58,277 nt of DNA from the IMG/VR virus record IMGVR_UViG_3300028829_004880, positions 1 through 58,277 of that record. One strand, 5' to 3'. The stretch comes from a virus. The translations under genes were made by a program, and so were the position numbers. The notes beneath the pieces are model-generated. The model worked only from the letters and a program-made list of their open reading frames with translations. It did not search any database and was not told the DNA's origin. This document shows, one piece after another, positions 30,584-39,544 of the stretch. Position 1 is the first letter of the stretch; every line of letters begins with the position of its first letter.

Positions 30584-31978
30584 TTATACGTTTTTAAGTT
30601 GTTTTGCCATTTCTTCAATCTCAATACAAGACTCAAGTGAATCACATGTATCCTTGTCTTCTCTCAATTCCACAACCGATGGATGTGCTGTTGACCAATT
30701 ACCCTTATGGTCTTGAGACAACCCACAACATCTAATTTCAACTATACTCCCCATTAATTCATCTTGTCTTTCGGTGATGTCAGCCATCATAGCTTCTTTC
30801 ATTCCAGAAGGGTTTGTTCTAAGTTGTCCACATGAAGTCTCACAATTGATAGTTGAAATTACATTCTCATTCTTAGTGCCCTTTGTACCGTATTCGAATC
30901 CAATGATTCTAAGGTCCATAGACATCTCCAATTTCATCTTGATTTGGTATGTTGGTTTACCATCTTTCCAACCAGCAGTTGAAGACTTGATAATGGTTCC
31001 TTCAAGACCTCTTTCTTGAGTATCTAAGAAGTGTTCCATTGCTTCCTCAAACGTAGTGATATATTTGGTTTCAACTAATGATACCATTGTTGGTTTCAAT
31101 GACCATAATAAGTCTTCTAGACCACCTAAACGGTCTCCGTATTCCGTATCACTTTTCGCCTCACTATACTCATCTAATGTGATTATATCCCAAACAGTAA
31201 AACGCATCTTTTCAAGTGCTTCATCAAAACTACCATGCTTTGCTTCGAATGCTTCTTTTTTCTTAGCAGTTTTCTTTTCACCTCTTTCCTCAGCCTTCTC
31301 GATAATGTCCATCATTGATGCAACCATACCATTAGCCTCAGTTCTCTTGAACCCATCAATGGTTAACTCACCATTTAATACACAATCTGGAAAAGGAGTT
31401 AATTCGTCTAAGAACTTAGTACCCTTAAGGTATGAGACCTCACCTTGTCTTGACTCCATTTCAACAATACCATCGGTGATTATTGCATTTCTGTAAGTAC
31501 CATCAGCCTTAACTTGTGAAATAACCACCTCACCCTTAGCAAATAATTTCTTTGCACCCTTTTCAGAGAATGACTTCGCACCTTGGTATGGTGTTTCCTC
31601 AATCAACTTAGGGATTACCTTGTTGATACCCGTTGACATTCCAATCTTAAGGTTCTTATCAATGATTCGCTCAACAACATATGCATCATCAGTTGATACG
31701 GATGAAAGGATATGCTTTAAGTGTTCAGTAGCTTGTCCACCTCTAAGTGCACCACTTGAAATAGTATCAAGATTTTCTAAAGCCCAATCCATTGATTCAT
31801 TTCTACCATTTGCTTCATATGCTGGAATTTGCTTGATATAGAAATTCACTCTAGGTGAATGTGCAAGATAAATAACATCTCTAAGTACTCGATTGTCCTT
31901 ATACTTAGTAAGGGTATCTCTCTTGTAAATCTTACCACCATCGGCAGATATTTCGTTTAAAATTGATTTTATTGTCAT
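30584..31978 (-). CDS. 30: ATP-dependent DNA ligase, T4 gp30 type
   Basis: 464 residues, close to T4 gp30 (487). The N-terminal helical region resembles gp30 (ILNEIS...YYIKQ). Motif I QVKADGTY (Lys near 158), LNGELTIDG, EGTIIKSS and KMKLE follow in order. It joins Okazaki fragments and repairs nicks during phage replication. First gene of an operon after the promoter at 32001. Confidence 0.95.
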   Translation of the reverse strand: MTIKSILNEISADGGKIYKRDTLTKYKDNRVLRDVIYLAHSPRVNFYIKQIPAYEANGRNESMDWALENLDTISSGALRGGQATEHLKHILSSVSTDDAYVVERIIDKNLKIGMSTGINKVIPKLIEETPYQGAKSFSEKGAKKLFAKGEVVISQVKADGTYRNAIITDGIVEMESRQGEVSYLKGTKFLDELTPFPDCVLNGELTIDGFKRTEANGMVASMMDIIEKAEERGEKKTAKKKEAFEAKHGSFDEALEKMRFTVWDIITLDEYSEAKSDTEYGDRLGGLEDLLWSLKPTMVSLVETKYITTFEEAMEHFLDTQERGLEGTIIKSSTAGWKDGKPTYQIKMKLEMSMDLRIIGFEYGTKGTKNENVISTINCETSCGQLRTNPSGMKEAMMADITERQDELMGSIVEIRCCGLSQDHKGNWSTAHPSVVELREDKDTCDSLESCIEIEEMAKQLKNV

Positions 31979-32000
31979 ACTTTTAATTAATTAGTTAATA

Positions 32001-32008
32001 CAAATATA
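32001..32008 (-). promoter_or_regulatory. TAnnTTTG -7 element
   Basis: TATATTTG 22 nt before the ligase start. Confidence 0.55.
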
Positions 32009-32013
32009 CGAAA

Positions 32014-32637
32014 TTATTTTGACAATTCCAAAGTTTCTTTCAATAAAGCTTTATAAAGTCTTAATTGATTTGTCATAACAAACTTAATATTTTCAAATAT
32101 AAGTTCTTCCGATGGAAAATCACGTCTTGCAATCTTAAGCATTGGAACCACATATTCCTCAGTTTCTAGTATATATCTCTCTTGCTTTGCTGGCTTGAAC
32201 CCATGAAGCATTGTCATAAGATTATGTGCTCTATCAAACCCCTTTGCAAGTGCTGTAAGAACATCTTTCTTAAGTATACCATAGTAAACATCGTTAGGTA
32301 GTGTTTTATCACCATCTACCTTAGACATATTCATTGCACCTTGTGCTACTCTTCTACCAAACTTAGCTCTCATTTCGTCATATGATAAGTTATAGTCCTC
32401 TGGTGTATCATGTAAAAATAAGATACAAATAAGGTCTTCCTCATAAGATAAAACATGTGTAAGTGTCATAGCATATGAAACAATGCTAACTTGATGAGAG
32501 AACTCAGCAGAACCATCTTTCCTAGTACCACTATGATACTTCTCAGCCAAAGCCATTGCTTCTAATGCTTTAGTGTACCCTTTACCTTGTAATCGGTAAC
32601 GTAAAGCCATTTTCATTTTTTGATAATTCTGTTCCAT
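32014..32637 (-). CDS. HD-domain (p)ppGpp hydrolase-like protein
   Basis: 207 residues. AEKYHSGTRKDGSAEFSHQ (about 31-49) and FLHDTPED (about 73-80) match the catalytic HD domain of RelA/SpoT-type small alarmone hydrolases; no synthetase domain is present. Such an enzyme could lower ppGpp and keep the host in a growth state during infection. Other HD phosphohydrolases remain possible. Confidence 0.8.
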   Translation of the reverse strand: MEQNYQKMKMALRYRLQGKGYTKALEAMALAEKYHSGTRKDGSAEFSHQVSIVSYAMTLTHVLSYEEDLICILFLHDTPEDYNLSYDEMRAKFGRRVAQGAMNMSKVDGDKTLPNDVYYGILKKDVLTALAKGFDRAHNLMTMLHGFKPAKQERYILETEEYVVPMLKIARRDFPSEELIFENIKFVMTNQLRLYKALLKETLELSK

Positions 32638-32651
32638 AATAATTGTTTTTA

Positions 32652-32659
32652 CAAATATA
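32652..32659 (-). promoter_or_regulatory. TAnnTTTG -7 element
   Basis: TATATTTG 14 nt before the start at 32637. Confidence 0.55.
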
Positions 32660-32683
32660 CTAATAATATTTTAAACTACCAAA

Positions 32684-33901
32684 TTAAAATGGTAAATCTT
32701 CATCAGCATTGACACATAAGTCATCTATGTTGATGCTAATATCATCCGTAACTACATTACTTGTGGTACTTGAGGTTAATGGTGGATTGATTTTACGGAA
32801 CTCTTCGATAGTATATTTAACAGCTTCAATTAACTCTGTTGGTGGTTCTTCGTTTCCTATACCTTTGAATTGTAACATATCGTAGTGTTTACCAAACTCT
32901 TTATTGTGTAACCTACCGAACTCTAAGGTATAACCCTTAACATGGTAAATTCCACAATTACCCCTATCAACCTTATTGATGTAAGACGCAACACAGTGAG
33001 ATTGTCTTTTACCCTCAATAGCCATATCTTTCGTTGTTTTTAATAATTTGAATCCAGAGAACTCTTCGAATTTATTGTAAACATCATCAATTTTTAATGG
33101 TCTATCACCATCGATATATATAACGTCAGTAATTATCTCAGCCCACTTACCATGCTCTAACTTAAGACGCTTGTTTGACCAAGAACAATTGATTTTATTG
33201 CCAGTTGTTTTAGCCATTCTTAGTGAATCATAAAATATTTGGAATAAACCACCAGTAACCCACTCAGCCCTTAACGCTTCAACATTATCTAAATACTCTA
33301 GATAGTGGACGACACTTTTCATTATCTTATTATAACGAGTACCATCATCAGCCTCATGAATTAACTTAGCTTGTGGTGCTGGAATTTTATATATGTGTCT
33401 AAGAGCTTTCTTGTATGAATATACCTTATGTTCAATTATACTGTTGAATGCTGTTCGATGCATGATACTCTTTTCTTGCATGAATTTAATCCAAGAAAAA
33501 CCATTATTAATCAAGTAGTCAACTATAACCGTAAAGTTTGAATTATGGTCTAAATATTGACCTAGACTAGATAGAGTAAGTGTTAATATTCGACTTCCCT
33601 TACTATTACTAATCAACCAGAATTTACCATCCTTATACTTAACACTTAACAACCGTTTTTCAGAATTATAAATTCTATTGGTCTTACTTATACCAAATTT
33701 CTTAGAAAAATAAACAATATCAAAATCACCATTCTCCCCTTTGAATAGAACAATTCTATTTCTATGATACCCCTCGGTGTCATTCATATAAAGAACCCTA
33801 GCCTTATAAGGGTCTTTCTTGTAAAGAGAAAATAATACATCTATTTTTTCCTCGTTACTCATCGTGTTCAACACTTCATACTCTACCTTATCCTCCTTCA
33901 T
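32684..33901 (-). CDS. PcfJ-like protein with SSB-type acidic tail
   Basis: 405 residues. The segment AIEGKRQSHCVASYINKVDRGNCGIYHV (about 305-332) is the signature of PcfJ-like proteins found in plasmids and phages. The C-terminus NADEDLPF is an acidic ssDNA-binding-protein tail, as in the product of 28900. This suggests recruitment to replication complexes; activity unknown. Confidence 0.75.
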   Translation of the reverse strand: MKEDKVEYEVLNTMSNEEKIDVLFSLYKKDPYKARVLYMNDTEGYHRNRIVLFKGENGDFDIVYFSKKFGISKTNRIYNSEKRLLSVKYKDGKFWLISNSKGSRILTLTLSSLGQYLDHNSNFTVIVDYLINNGFSWIKFMQEKSIMHRTAFNSIIEHKVYSYKKALRHIYKIPAPQAKLIHEADDGTRYNKIMKSVVHYLEYLDNVEALRAEWVTGGLFQIFYDSLRMAKTTGNKINCSWSNKRLKLEHGKWAEIITDVIYIDGDRPLKIDDVYNKFEEFSGFKLLKTTKDMAIEGKRQSHCVASYINKVDRGNCGIYHVKGYTLEFGRLHNKEFGKHYDMLQFKGIGNEEPPTELIEAVKYTIEEFRKINPPLTSSTTSNVVTDDISINIDDLCVNADEDLPF

Positions 33902-33919
33902 AGTTACTTAGTTTTTAAT

Positions 33920-34264
33920 TTATTTCCAGCTAATTTTCATAGTATCACCATTATCCATTTGACCACCATATTTACAGTCAACCTTGAATCCTCTATTTTC
34001 AGTTAATACGTAAACTGTTAAATCTTGAGGATAAAAGTATAATGTGGTTTCAAACTTATTTTCCCTAACCGCAATTTTTATTGCGGTTTCACACTTTTCT
34101 ATTTCCTTCTTAACCTTTTCACCTAGAACCTTCTCAGATTCTGCCTTAGCCCACTTTGCTGTTATACATTTATCCATATCTTCTTTTTTATTACAATTTA
34201 AACCAAAGTATTCATTGGCTGTCTTACTAGTCCGAATATATTCTCCACCACCATCAATTAACAT
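33920..34264 (-). CDS. Unknown protein
   Basis: 114 residues, Lys/Glu-rich with four Cys. No motif. Overlaps the upstream gene by 7 nt. Confidence 0.7.
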   Translation of the reverse strand: MLIDGGGEYIRTSKTANEYFGLNCNKKEDMDKCITAKWAKAESEKVLGEKVKKEIEKCETAIKIAVRENKFETTLYFYPQDLTVYVLTENRGFKVDCKYGGQMDNGDTMKISWK

Positions 34265-34617
34265 AATTCCTTACCTTTTAAATGCCAATAATCAATTGCT
34301 GGTCTATTCGGACCATCATCTTCACCTTCTTGGTAATCCCATTCCCATCCAGCGTCTTCAAACCTTCTCATTAGTTCCTTCTTCATCAACGCCTTTCTAG
34401 TCATCTTAAATACACCATAGGCATTCCATTCTGATGGTCTGTCTGGGTTCCATTTAAGGTCAACTACTTCGGTTGTAAAGGAAATGTACCCACCATCAAA
34501 GCTAGATACAATTTTCTCATCAATCCATTTCTCAATGTGAGAAATGACCGCTAATTCTTTGTCATTAAGAGGTGCCGTTTCCAACACCTCTTTGACTCTT
34601 TTATATTCTACTGCCAT
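34258..34617 (-). CDS. Unknown protein
   Basis: 119 residues, soluble, Trp-rich, acidic patch near the C-terminus (EGEDDGPN). One nt downstream of the Rnl1 gene, so co-transcribed with it. Confidence 0.75.
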   Translation of the reverse strand: MAVEYKRVKEVLETAPLNDKELAVISHIEKWIDEKIVSSFDGGYISFTTEVVDLKWNPDRPSEWNAYGVFKMTRKALMKKELMRRFEDAGWEWDYQEGEDDGPNRPAIDYWHLKGKELC

Positions 34618-34618
34618 A

Positions 34619-35737
34619 TTATAATACTTTATATAACTTTTTGTTATCGTACTTTCTAAGGTACTCCTTTACTGACTCTACCTTACCATCTTTCATTCCG
34701 AAGAATAATCCACTGTAAGCCTTAAGGTCATCCTTGCCAATCAATTCAAATACCGCCATGGCGAATTTCTTTTGTTCTTTTGGTGTGATGTTCTTTGGTT
34801 TCTTGTCTTGCAACTTATCCCAAGCATCCTCAAGTGTATCAATTAATTTATTGTAACCTTCATAAAGCTTGAATATCTCTTCCTTTCTTTCTGGGAAAGT
34901 AGCGGAGAATTCCTCAATTTCATTAGATTTAACAACGTCCATTATAGCATGTTCTGATGTCTTAGACTTCAAGTGGTGAACCGCAACATATGCTGGGTTC
35001 TTTATCTTCACTCTATTGAAGTCACCATCAACAACAACGTAACCTTCTTCATGAAATGGCATTCCGTCGAAAGTCTTTTCAATATGACCTACGTTGGTTG
35101 CGTTAAGGTCAAATGACTTAACAAGTGGAATTCCAATTGACTCAGAAACCATCTTCATATCCTCGTAAGTTACCTCTTTAAGTGTCTTTCTATTTCTCAT
35201 TGCTAAGAACGTAGCAGAAGACTCCCCATGTGGCTTCACAACGATATTGTATGGAGTAGTTAACTCGAATACGTAAATGTGGTCCTTATCTAATAAACAG
35301 TCATTGAATCCGTACTTTTCAGCAACAGTATTCCAAAACAAATCATTAAATGTTGTACCATACTTGTTATTCACTTCCCCTTCACCTTCGGCTGTACCAG
35401 TAGTAGCAGCGAACCACTTCTCCTTGTTCCAATCGAAATATACTTGTATCATTGTACCATCACACTTTTCAAGTATACGTGCTGTGTTCCAATCTATCTT
35501 TGCAGCATGACCCTCAGCTGAGTTGAAGAACTTTCTAAATGAAAGACATAATATATTCCATGTATCCTTTTCAAGTATAAGTCCTCTACAATCTTGTACC
35601 TCAGAAAACCCCATAGACGATGCTATTTGGTCATACTTGATAAGAACCTTCTTATCGTAGTCCCTAGTCTTCAACTTAAACTCAGCTACTGCCTTATCAA
35701 GTCCATTTTCTTTTATGTATTTGATTATACTTAACAT
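34619..35737 (-). CDS. rnlA: RNA ligase, T4 Rnl1 family
   Basis: 372 residues (T4 RnlA is 374). Motif I EKCDGTMI (Lys near 90), FELTTPYNIVV, EEGYVVVDGDFNRVKIKNPAYV (motifs IV and V) and the all-helical C-terminal domain are in the expected order. Rnl1 repairs tRNA broken by anticodon nucleases together with an end-healing enzyme; the kinase-2H fusion at 37865 could supply that step. Confidence 0.93.
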   Translation of the reverse strand: MLSIIKYIKENGLDKAVAEFKLKTRDYDKKVLIKYDQIASSMGFSEVQDCRGLILEKDTWNILCLSFRKFFNSAEGHAAKIDWNTARILEKCDGTMIQVYFDWNKEKWFAATTGTAEGEGEVNNKYGTTFNDLFWNTVAEKYGFNDCLLDKDHIYVFELTTPYNIVVKPHGESSATFLAMRNRKTLKEVTYEDMKMVSESIGIPLVKSFDLNATNVGHIEKTFDGMPFHEEGYVVVDGDFNRVKIKNPAYVAVHHLKSKTSEHAIMDVVKSNEIEEFSATFPERKEEIFKLYEGYNKLIDTLEDAWDKLQDKKPKNITPKEQKKFAMAVFELIGKDDLKAYSGLFFGMKDGKVESVKEYLRKYDNKKLYKVL

Positions 35738-35740
35738 CTT

Positions 35741-35845
35741 TTAAAATAATTGTGCAAGTCCATATCCGACTGCAATTAATACTATAACAACAACAATAAT
35801 TGATGTTATCACTTGTTTCTTTTTTGGAAACTTCAAACTATCCAT
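35741..35845 (-). CDS. 34-residue single-helix membrane peptide
   Basis: MDSLKFPKKKQVITSIIVVV then ILIAVGYGLAQLF-like hydrophobic end; one membrane helix with a basic cytoplasmic head. 17 nt downstream of the promoter element at 35862 and 3 nt before Rnl1. Confidence 0.6.
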   Translation of the reverse strand: MDSLKFPKKKQVITSIIVVVIVLIAVGYGLAQLF

Positions 35846-35861
35846 AATTAACTAATTTCTA

Positions 35862-35869
35862 CAAATATA
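35862..35869 (-). promoter_or_regulatory. TAnnTTTG -7 element
   Basis: TATATTTG before the small membrane peptide and Rnl1. Confidence 0.55.
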
Positions 35870-35905
35870 GACAAAAAAAAGGGAACTACCAAATAATTCC
35901 CCATT
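35870..35905 (-). terminator. Intrinsic terminator
   Basis: GGGGAA...TTCCC stem followed by T8 on the coding strand, after the gene ending at 35940. Confidence 0.65.
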
Positions 35906-35939
35906 TATTTTTAAAATATTTTATTTTAGTAATAACTTA

Positions 35940-36335
35940 TCAGTCTGGTGGGGTATCTTCTGGTGAATTATCATCCCCTACTTCTGAGTCATCTTCATCA
36001 TTACCTTCGAAGAAATCATTGTGCATTCGTTTAACCATATCTGGTATGGTTTCACTAGGACCTTCTGGGTTATCCCTTAATTGGGACATCTCATCTTCTG
36101 TTAACTCTCCATTTGAAATACGCTCTATTAAGTTTCTACTACTTATCATAGTACTTAGTTGATTGAATAATTGTAGGTCACGGTGACTATATACAATAGT
36201 ACTTATAAATGTTAAATAATTCCCAAGACTAGCGATTACAAAGTCCTTTTCTACTAAACCCTCTTGAGTCAAGGCTCGACCCATTTTTAAAAACTTAAGG
36301 CTTAAGTCTTTTTGTCTTTCTGTAATTTCACTCAT
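35940..36335 (-). CDS. Unknown protein with acidic tail
   Basis: 131 residues from the ATG at 36335 (MSEITERQ). Helical body and a disordered acidic tail (about 110-131, Asp/Glu/Pro). The TATATTTG element ends only 3 nt before this ATG, so the mRNA is probably leaderless. Confidence 0.7.
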   Translation of the reverse strand: MSEITERQKDLSLKFLKMGRALTQEGLVEKDFVIASLGNYLTFISTIVYSHRDLQLFNQLSTMISSRNLIERISNGELTEDEMSQLRDNPEGPSETIPDMVKRMHNDFFEGNDEDDSEVGDDNSPEDTPPD

Positions 36336-36338
36336 ATG

Positions 36339-36346
36339 CAAATATA
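36339..36346 (-). promoter_or_regulatory. TAnnTTTG element abutting start codon
   Basis: TATATTTG at -11 to -4 from the ATG at 36335, placing the expected +1 on the A of ATG. Confidence 0.6.
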
Positions 36347-36382
36347 CTACAATTTGTTGAATAAATCAATCCTTAGTTAAAT

Positions 36383-36652
36383 TTATATTGGTGCATATTC
36401 ACCATTACAAGTTTTCCATTCTTCTTTAGATATTGGGATTAGTTCACTACCATTTAAATGGTCCATATTCGAAGTACAATATAATTTACCGTTTTCAATT
36501 CTAAAACCACAACCCCAAGCACCACCATCTCTCCAATACCCAGCACGACCTTCACTTTCTGTAAGTCTAAGGCAAGAATTCCGCAATCTTACATATTTTG
36601 GTAGGTTATCTAAACTAATTGTTTGGTTTCTCCTTCTTAGTAATATACTCAT
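36383..36652 (-). CDS. Unknown small protein
   Basis: 89 residues with a Gly/Trp-rich centre (GYWRDGGAWGCGF) and three Cys. Unknown. Overlaps the upstream stop by 4 nt. Confidence 0.7.
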   Translation of the reverse strand: MSILLRRRNQTISLDNLPKYVRLRNSCLRLTESEGRAGYWRDGGAWGCGFRIENGKLYCTSNMDHLNGSELIPISKEEWKTCNGEYAPI

Positions 36653-37041
36653 ATAACTATTTTTGTACTCCTACTTGATAGGAATCTTTGTAATTCTTCT
36701 ATTGTGAAGTCCTCATGATATGTCTTTAAGATACTCAATTTCTCTTGTTCTATGTATGTTTCTGGGTTGTATGACTTACCTTCCATTTCCTCGAACTCAC
36801 CCAACAACTCTTCATACTCACTATCCTTCTCTTTACAGTCATCACAACCATCATTGCAAGTGTCACATTCAGTTTCCTTACATTCATGTCCTATTACACT
36901 AGCGATATCATCACTGTGGTCTCGAATTGCATCACCTAAGTCACTGTAGTCCTTAGCGTCTTCTATATCACCCTTAAGACCATCACATAACTTAAATTCC
37001 AATTCAAGGAATAAAATAAGTCGTTTTTTAAATTCTTCCAT
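36649..37041 (-). CDS. Acidic cysteine-cluster protein
   Basis: 130 residues, highly acidic. Five Cys in CKETECDTCNDGCDDC (about 53-68) suggest a metal-binding knot between two helical parts. Overlaps the ATP-grasp gene by 1 nt. Function unknown. Confidence 0.7.
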   Translation of the reverse strand: MEEFKKRLILFLELEFKLCDGLKGDIEDAKDYSDLGDAIRDHSDDIASVIGHECKETECDTCNDGCDDCKEKDSEYEELLGEFEEMEGKSYNPETYIEQEKLSILKTYHEDFTIEELQRFLSSRSTKIVI

Positions 37042-37865
37042 TATACTATTACTTTAGATTCAACCCATTGGGTTAATGATTTAACATACTTCTCAATATC
37101 TGCATGATAGAAACCAACAGAGTTCATACACCCACACTCAATGATATAGTATCTCATATCACCATCGTCGTGTCTTGTTTCCGCTATATCCATAGCAAAT
37201 ACCTCATGTGGTTGGTATTCCTTGCATCTGTCCTCTACGAACTTAATCATATCTTCTGGGATATCATCACCAGACTTAGAAAGTCTAAAATTATTTCTAT
37301 ATCTTGAAGATGTGATAACCTTCCCATCCACAACATAGTTTCTCCACTCACGTTGTAGGTTATAGGCTGGTCCTAAGACTAATTTAGATTCCATGGTCAT
37401 TGGTGACTCATAATCCATCATTCTCTTAACCATGGACTTTAATTCCTCAACCTCACCAACTTGACCATCGAATTCTTTACCATCACCATCTGGGCGAAGG
37501 AACATATTCAATTGATGACCAAAATCCTCCAACTCAATGAAGTCTTTAACTGTTATAATCTCAGCATCAGAACTCAACATATGTTCACCCCACTTTTCGA
37601 AGTAATTCTCCATTGAAAATGTTTCATGATTATAGAATAACCCAATTGGTTTTAACTTATTATAAAGATTATTCATGAATGTAGTGGAACCGTAATATAT
37701 GTTCTCATACTCATCATCTAATGGGAAATCTGGTAACTCATCTGAAAATGGTACCACAATCACCTCATGATGTGCAATATTAAGTTTATCACAAGCCTCT
37801 TGAAATTGATTTCTATCATTTTCCGCTATTAGATTATTTTGAATAATCCATCGTACTTTCTTCAT
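37041..37865 (-). CDS. ATP-grasp family protein (DUF4343-like)
   Basis: 274 residues. Layout of phage ATP-grasp enzymes: an N-terminal substrate domain, lysine/arginine nucleotide contacts around LVLGPAYNLQREWRNYVVDGKVITSSRY, and the metal site FAMDIAET...YYIIECGCMNSVGFY. ATP-grasp enzymes ligate a carboxylate to an amine, for example on peptides; substrate unknown. Overlaps its upstream neighbour by 1 nt. Confidence 0.8.
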   Translation of the reverse strand: MKKVRWIIQNNLIAENDRNQFQEACDKLNIAHHEVIVVPFSDELPDFPLDDEYENIYYGSTTFMNNLYNKLKPIGLFYNHETFSMENYFEKWGEHMLSSDAEIITVKDFIELEDFGHQLNMFLRPDGDGKEFDGQVGEVEELKSMVKRMMDYESPMTMESKLVLGPAYNLQREWRNYVVDGKVITSSRYRNNFRLSKSGDDIPEDMIKFVEDRCKEYQPHEVFAMDIAETRHDDGDMRYYIIECGCMNSVGFYHADIEKYVKSLTQWVESKVIV

Positions 37866-38812
37866 TATAATTTGTTTTCAGTAACAACCCCACTAAGGTT
37901 AATATATGAATCCAATTTTTCCCAATTAGTGATTTGGTTAGACATAACTGGCTTCCCACCAGCGTTGACGTTTACCGCTACTGTTACGTGTGGTAAATCG
38001 TTATCTGAATGATATCCTTCTACCTTTACAGCAATAGCCATATCAGATATACCTATCTCAGTAGCTCTAATAGAAACACTATTACCTAAATCACCCTTCA
38101 AATTCTCTGGTAATCCCTTACCATAATTAACTGTCATGTGATGTGCGTAAATCTTCCACCCTTCTGGAATTTGATGTCCTATAGCAGTAAGTAGTTTCTT
38201 CTTAGACGCATCATCTAATACTACCATAGCAATCTTACGTTGCTTATTCTTATACATTGGCTTCGCACCTACAACCTTTTCAACTGTAAGTGGACCTACA
38301 CTCTTATAAGACTGAATCATAGCCTCAATCTTATCCAATGGTACACCATGAGTATTTCTCTCAGCCAATTCCTCAGCTGACACACCACCAGTACCAACTT
38401 CAACGAATTTAATATTCTCGTTAGTATAACCTAATCTTAATGCCGCTTCAACATAATTTTTTGGTTCGTTAGCTTTGATATTGGTATTATCTATAATAAC
38501 TGGTGAGATACCCATAGACATAGACTTCTTAGCCCTATTAAAATTCTCAGAATGTACTTGGGATAATGGTGAGAAATCTTTATTCTCTATCATATCACTA
38601 AAAAACTGACGATAATCAAATTTAGATTCAATAATATCATCTGTTGAATGAATTACTCCAGAACCAACTAATTGTTTGGCTTTGGTAGATTTACCAGAAC
38701 CAGGAATTCCACGCATAATAATCAATACTTGATTTGGTCTCGTCATTGCGAAACCCATTGCATTTACTTCTTTACCTTCTCTAAGGATTTTCTTTATAGA
38801 CTCTTTACTCAT
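37865..38812 (-). CDS. Polynucleotide kinase-2H phosphoesterase fusion (RNA end healing)
   Basis: 315 residues. N-terminal P-loop kinase: GIPGSGKST (about 35-43), STDD, IDNTNIK and R-rich lid, as in polynucleotide kinases. C-terminal 2H domain with two H-x-T motifs, HHMTVNYG (about 223-230) and PHVTVAVN (about 273-280). The kinase-phosphodiesterase pair is the end-healing half of fungal Trl1-type tRNA ligases. It would prepare cleaved tRNA for Rnl1 or Rnl2. The N-terminus SKESIKKILREGKE resembles the capsid-targeting peptides (L-R-E). Confidence 0.85.
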   Translation of the reverse strand: MSKESIKKILREGKEVNAMGFAMTRPNQVLIIMRGIPGSGKSTKAKQLVGSGVIHSTDDIIESKFDYRQFFSDMIENKDFSPLSQVHSENFNRAKKSMSMGISPVIIDNTNIKANEPKNYVEAALRLGYTNENIKFVEVGTGGVSAEELAERNTHGVPLDKIEAMIQSYKSVGPLTVEKVVGAKPMYKNKQRKIAMVVLDDASKKKLLTAIGHQIPEGWKIYAHHMTVNYGKGLPENLKGDLGNSVSIRATEIGISDMAIAVKVEGYHSDNDLPHVTVAVNVNAGGKPVMSNQITNWEKLDSYINLSGVVTENKL

Positions 38813-38814
38813 AA

Positions 38815-38898
38815 CTAAAATATATCTTTTAATTCATCTGGACAATCATCAACAATGTGTCTTTTCCACCATCCTTTAATCCATTTTATAATTTTCAT
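38815..38898 (-). CDS. 27-residue peptide
   Basis: MKIIKWIKGWWKRHIVDDCP start, amphipathic and Trp-rich; ends 2 nt before the kinase-2H gene. Starts 4 nt after a TATATTTG element, so the mRNA would be nearly leaderless. Confidence 0.5.
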   Translation of the reverse strand: MKIIKWIKGWWKRHIVDDCPDELKDIF

Positions 38899-38902
38899 AA
38901 AG

Positions 38903-38910
38903 CAAATATA
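38903..38910 (-). promoter_or_regulatory. TAnnTTTG -7 element
   Basis: TATATTTG directly upstream of 38898; likely promoter for the kinase-2H to 35940 operon. Confidence 0.55.
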
Positions 38911-38936
38911 CGAATAATTTATTGGATAAACAAATT

Positions 38937-39542
38937 TTAACCCATCTTTGTTAATACAGCGTCTTGAATTTCTGATGGAAGTGCATCGAAGATAGTATCT
39001 ATCTCTATTGGAGAACCGTCAAGTGTTTCGAATCTATTAGATTGTTCGTAATACCTAATCACAGTACCATTAGATAATTTCAATTTCTTAAATTTATCCT
39101 TAGGTGCGTTGGGTGTTGGTTTATTCTTGGACCCAACTGGTAATATTGGTGTGGTTGATTTGAAACCCTTCTTTCTCATTATTGTCTTGGTGACAAGGTC
39201 CAATTCTTGATTATTACTATCCCAATTTAATATAAATGGTATATTTATGTCTGTTGGTGGGTTCTTGAATACACCCTCAAAACCAGTTCCGTATTTCTTA
39301 AGTTTGTTTTTGTATTCACCATAAACATCCTTGAATATCATTCTAAGTTCCTCGATAGTAATATCTCGTTTGTTTCTCTCATGATTAACACGCTCCATAA
39401 AGTGTTTTGTGAATTCAATGTCAACCCCAATAGATTGGAATAGGTTATCTAATTCCCCCTCAAGACTCTTTAATTGAGATGGGGTTATATAATCCTCTTT
39501 GATAAGACCTTCTCTAAGTAATTTTTTGATAAATGACTTCAT
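38937..39542 (-). CDS. Capsid-targeted modular protein with toxin-like domain
   Basis: 201 residues. N-terminal tag MKSFIKKLLREGL; a central domain (about 40-90; FTKHFMERVNHERNKRDIT, then EELRMIFKDVYGEY) that resembles RelE/BrnT-like small nucleases in general form; and a C-terminal ~50-residue module (KFKKLKLSNGTVIRYY, then IEIDTIFDALP) shared with the product of 39837. Possibly a packaged effector. Confidence 0.7.
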   Translation of the reverse strand: MKSFIKKLLREGLIKEDYITPSQLKSLEGELDNLFQSIGVDIEFTKHFMERVNHERNKRDITIEELRMIFKDVYGEYKNKLKKYGTGFEGVFKNPPTDINIPFILNWDSNNQELDLVTKTIMRKKGFKSTTPILPVGSKNKPTPNAPKDKFKKLKLSNGTVIRYYEQSNRFETLDGSPIEIDTIFDALPSEIQDAVLTKMG

Positions 39543-39544
39543 AA

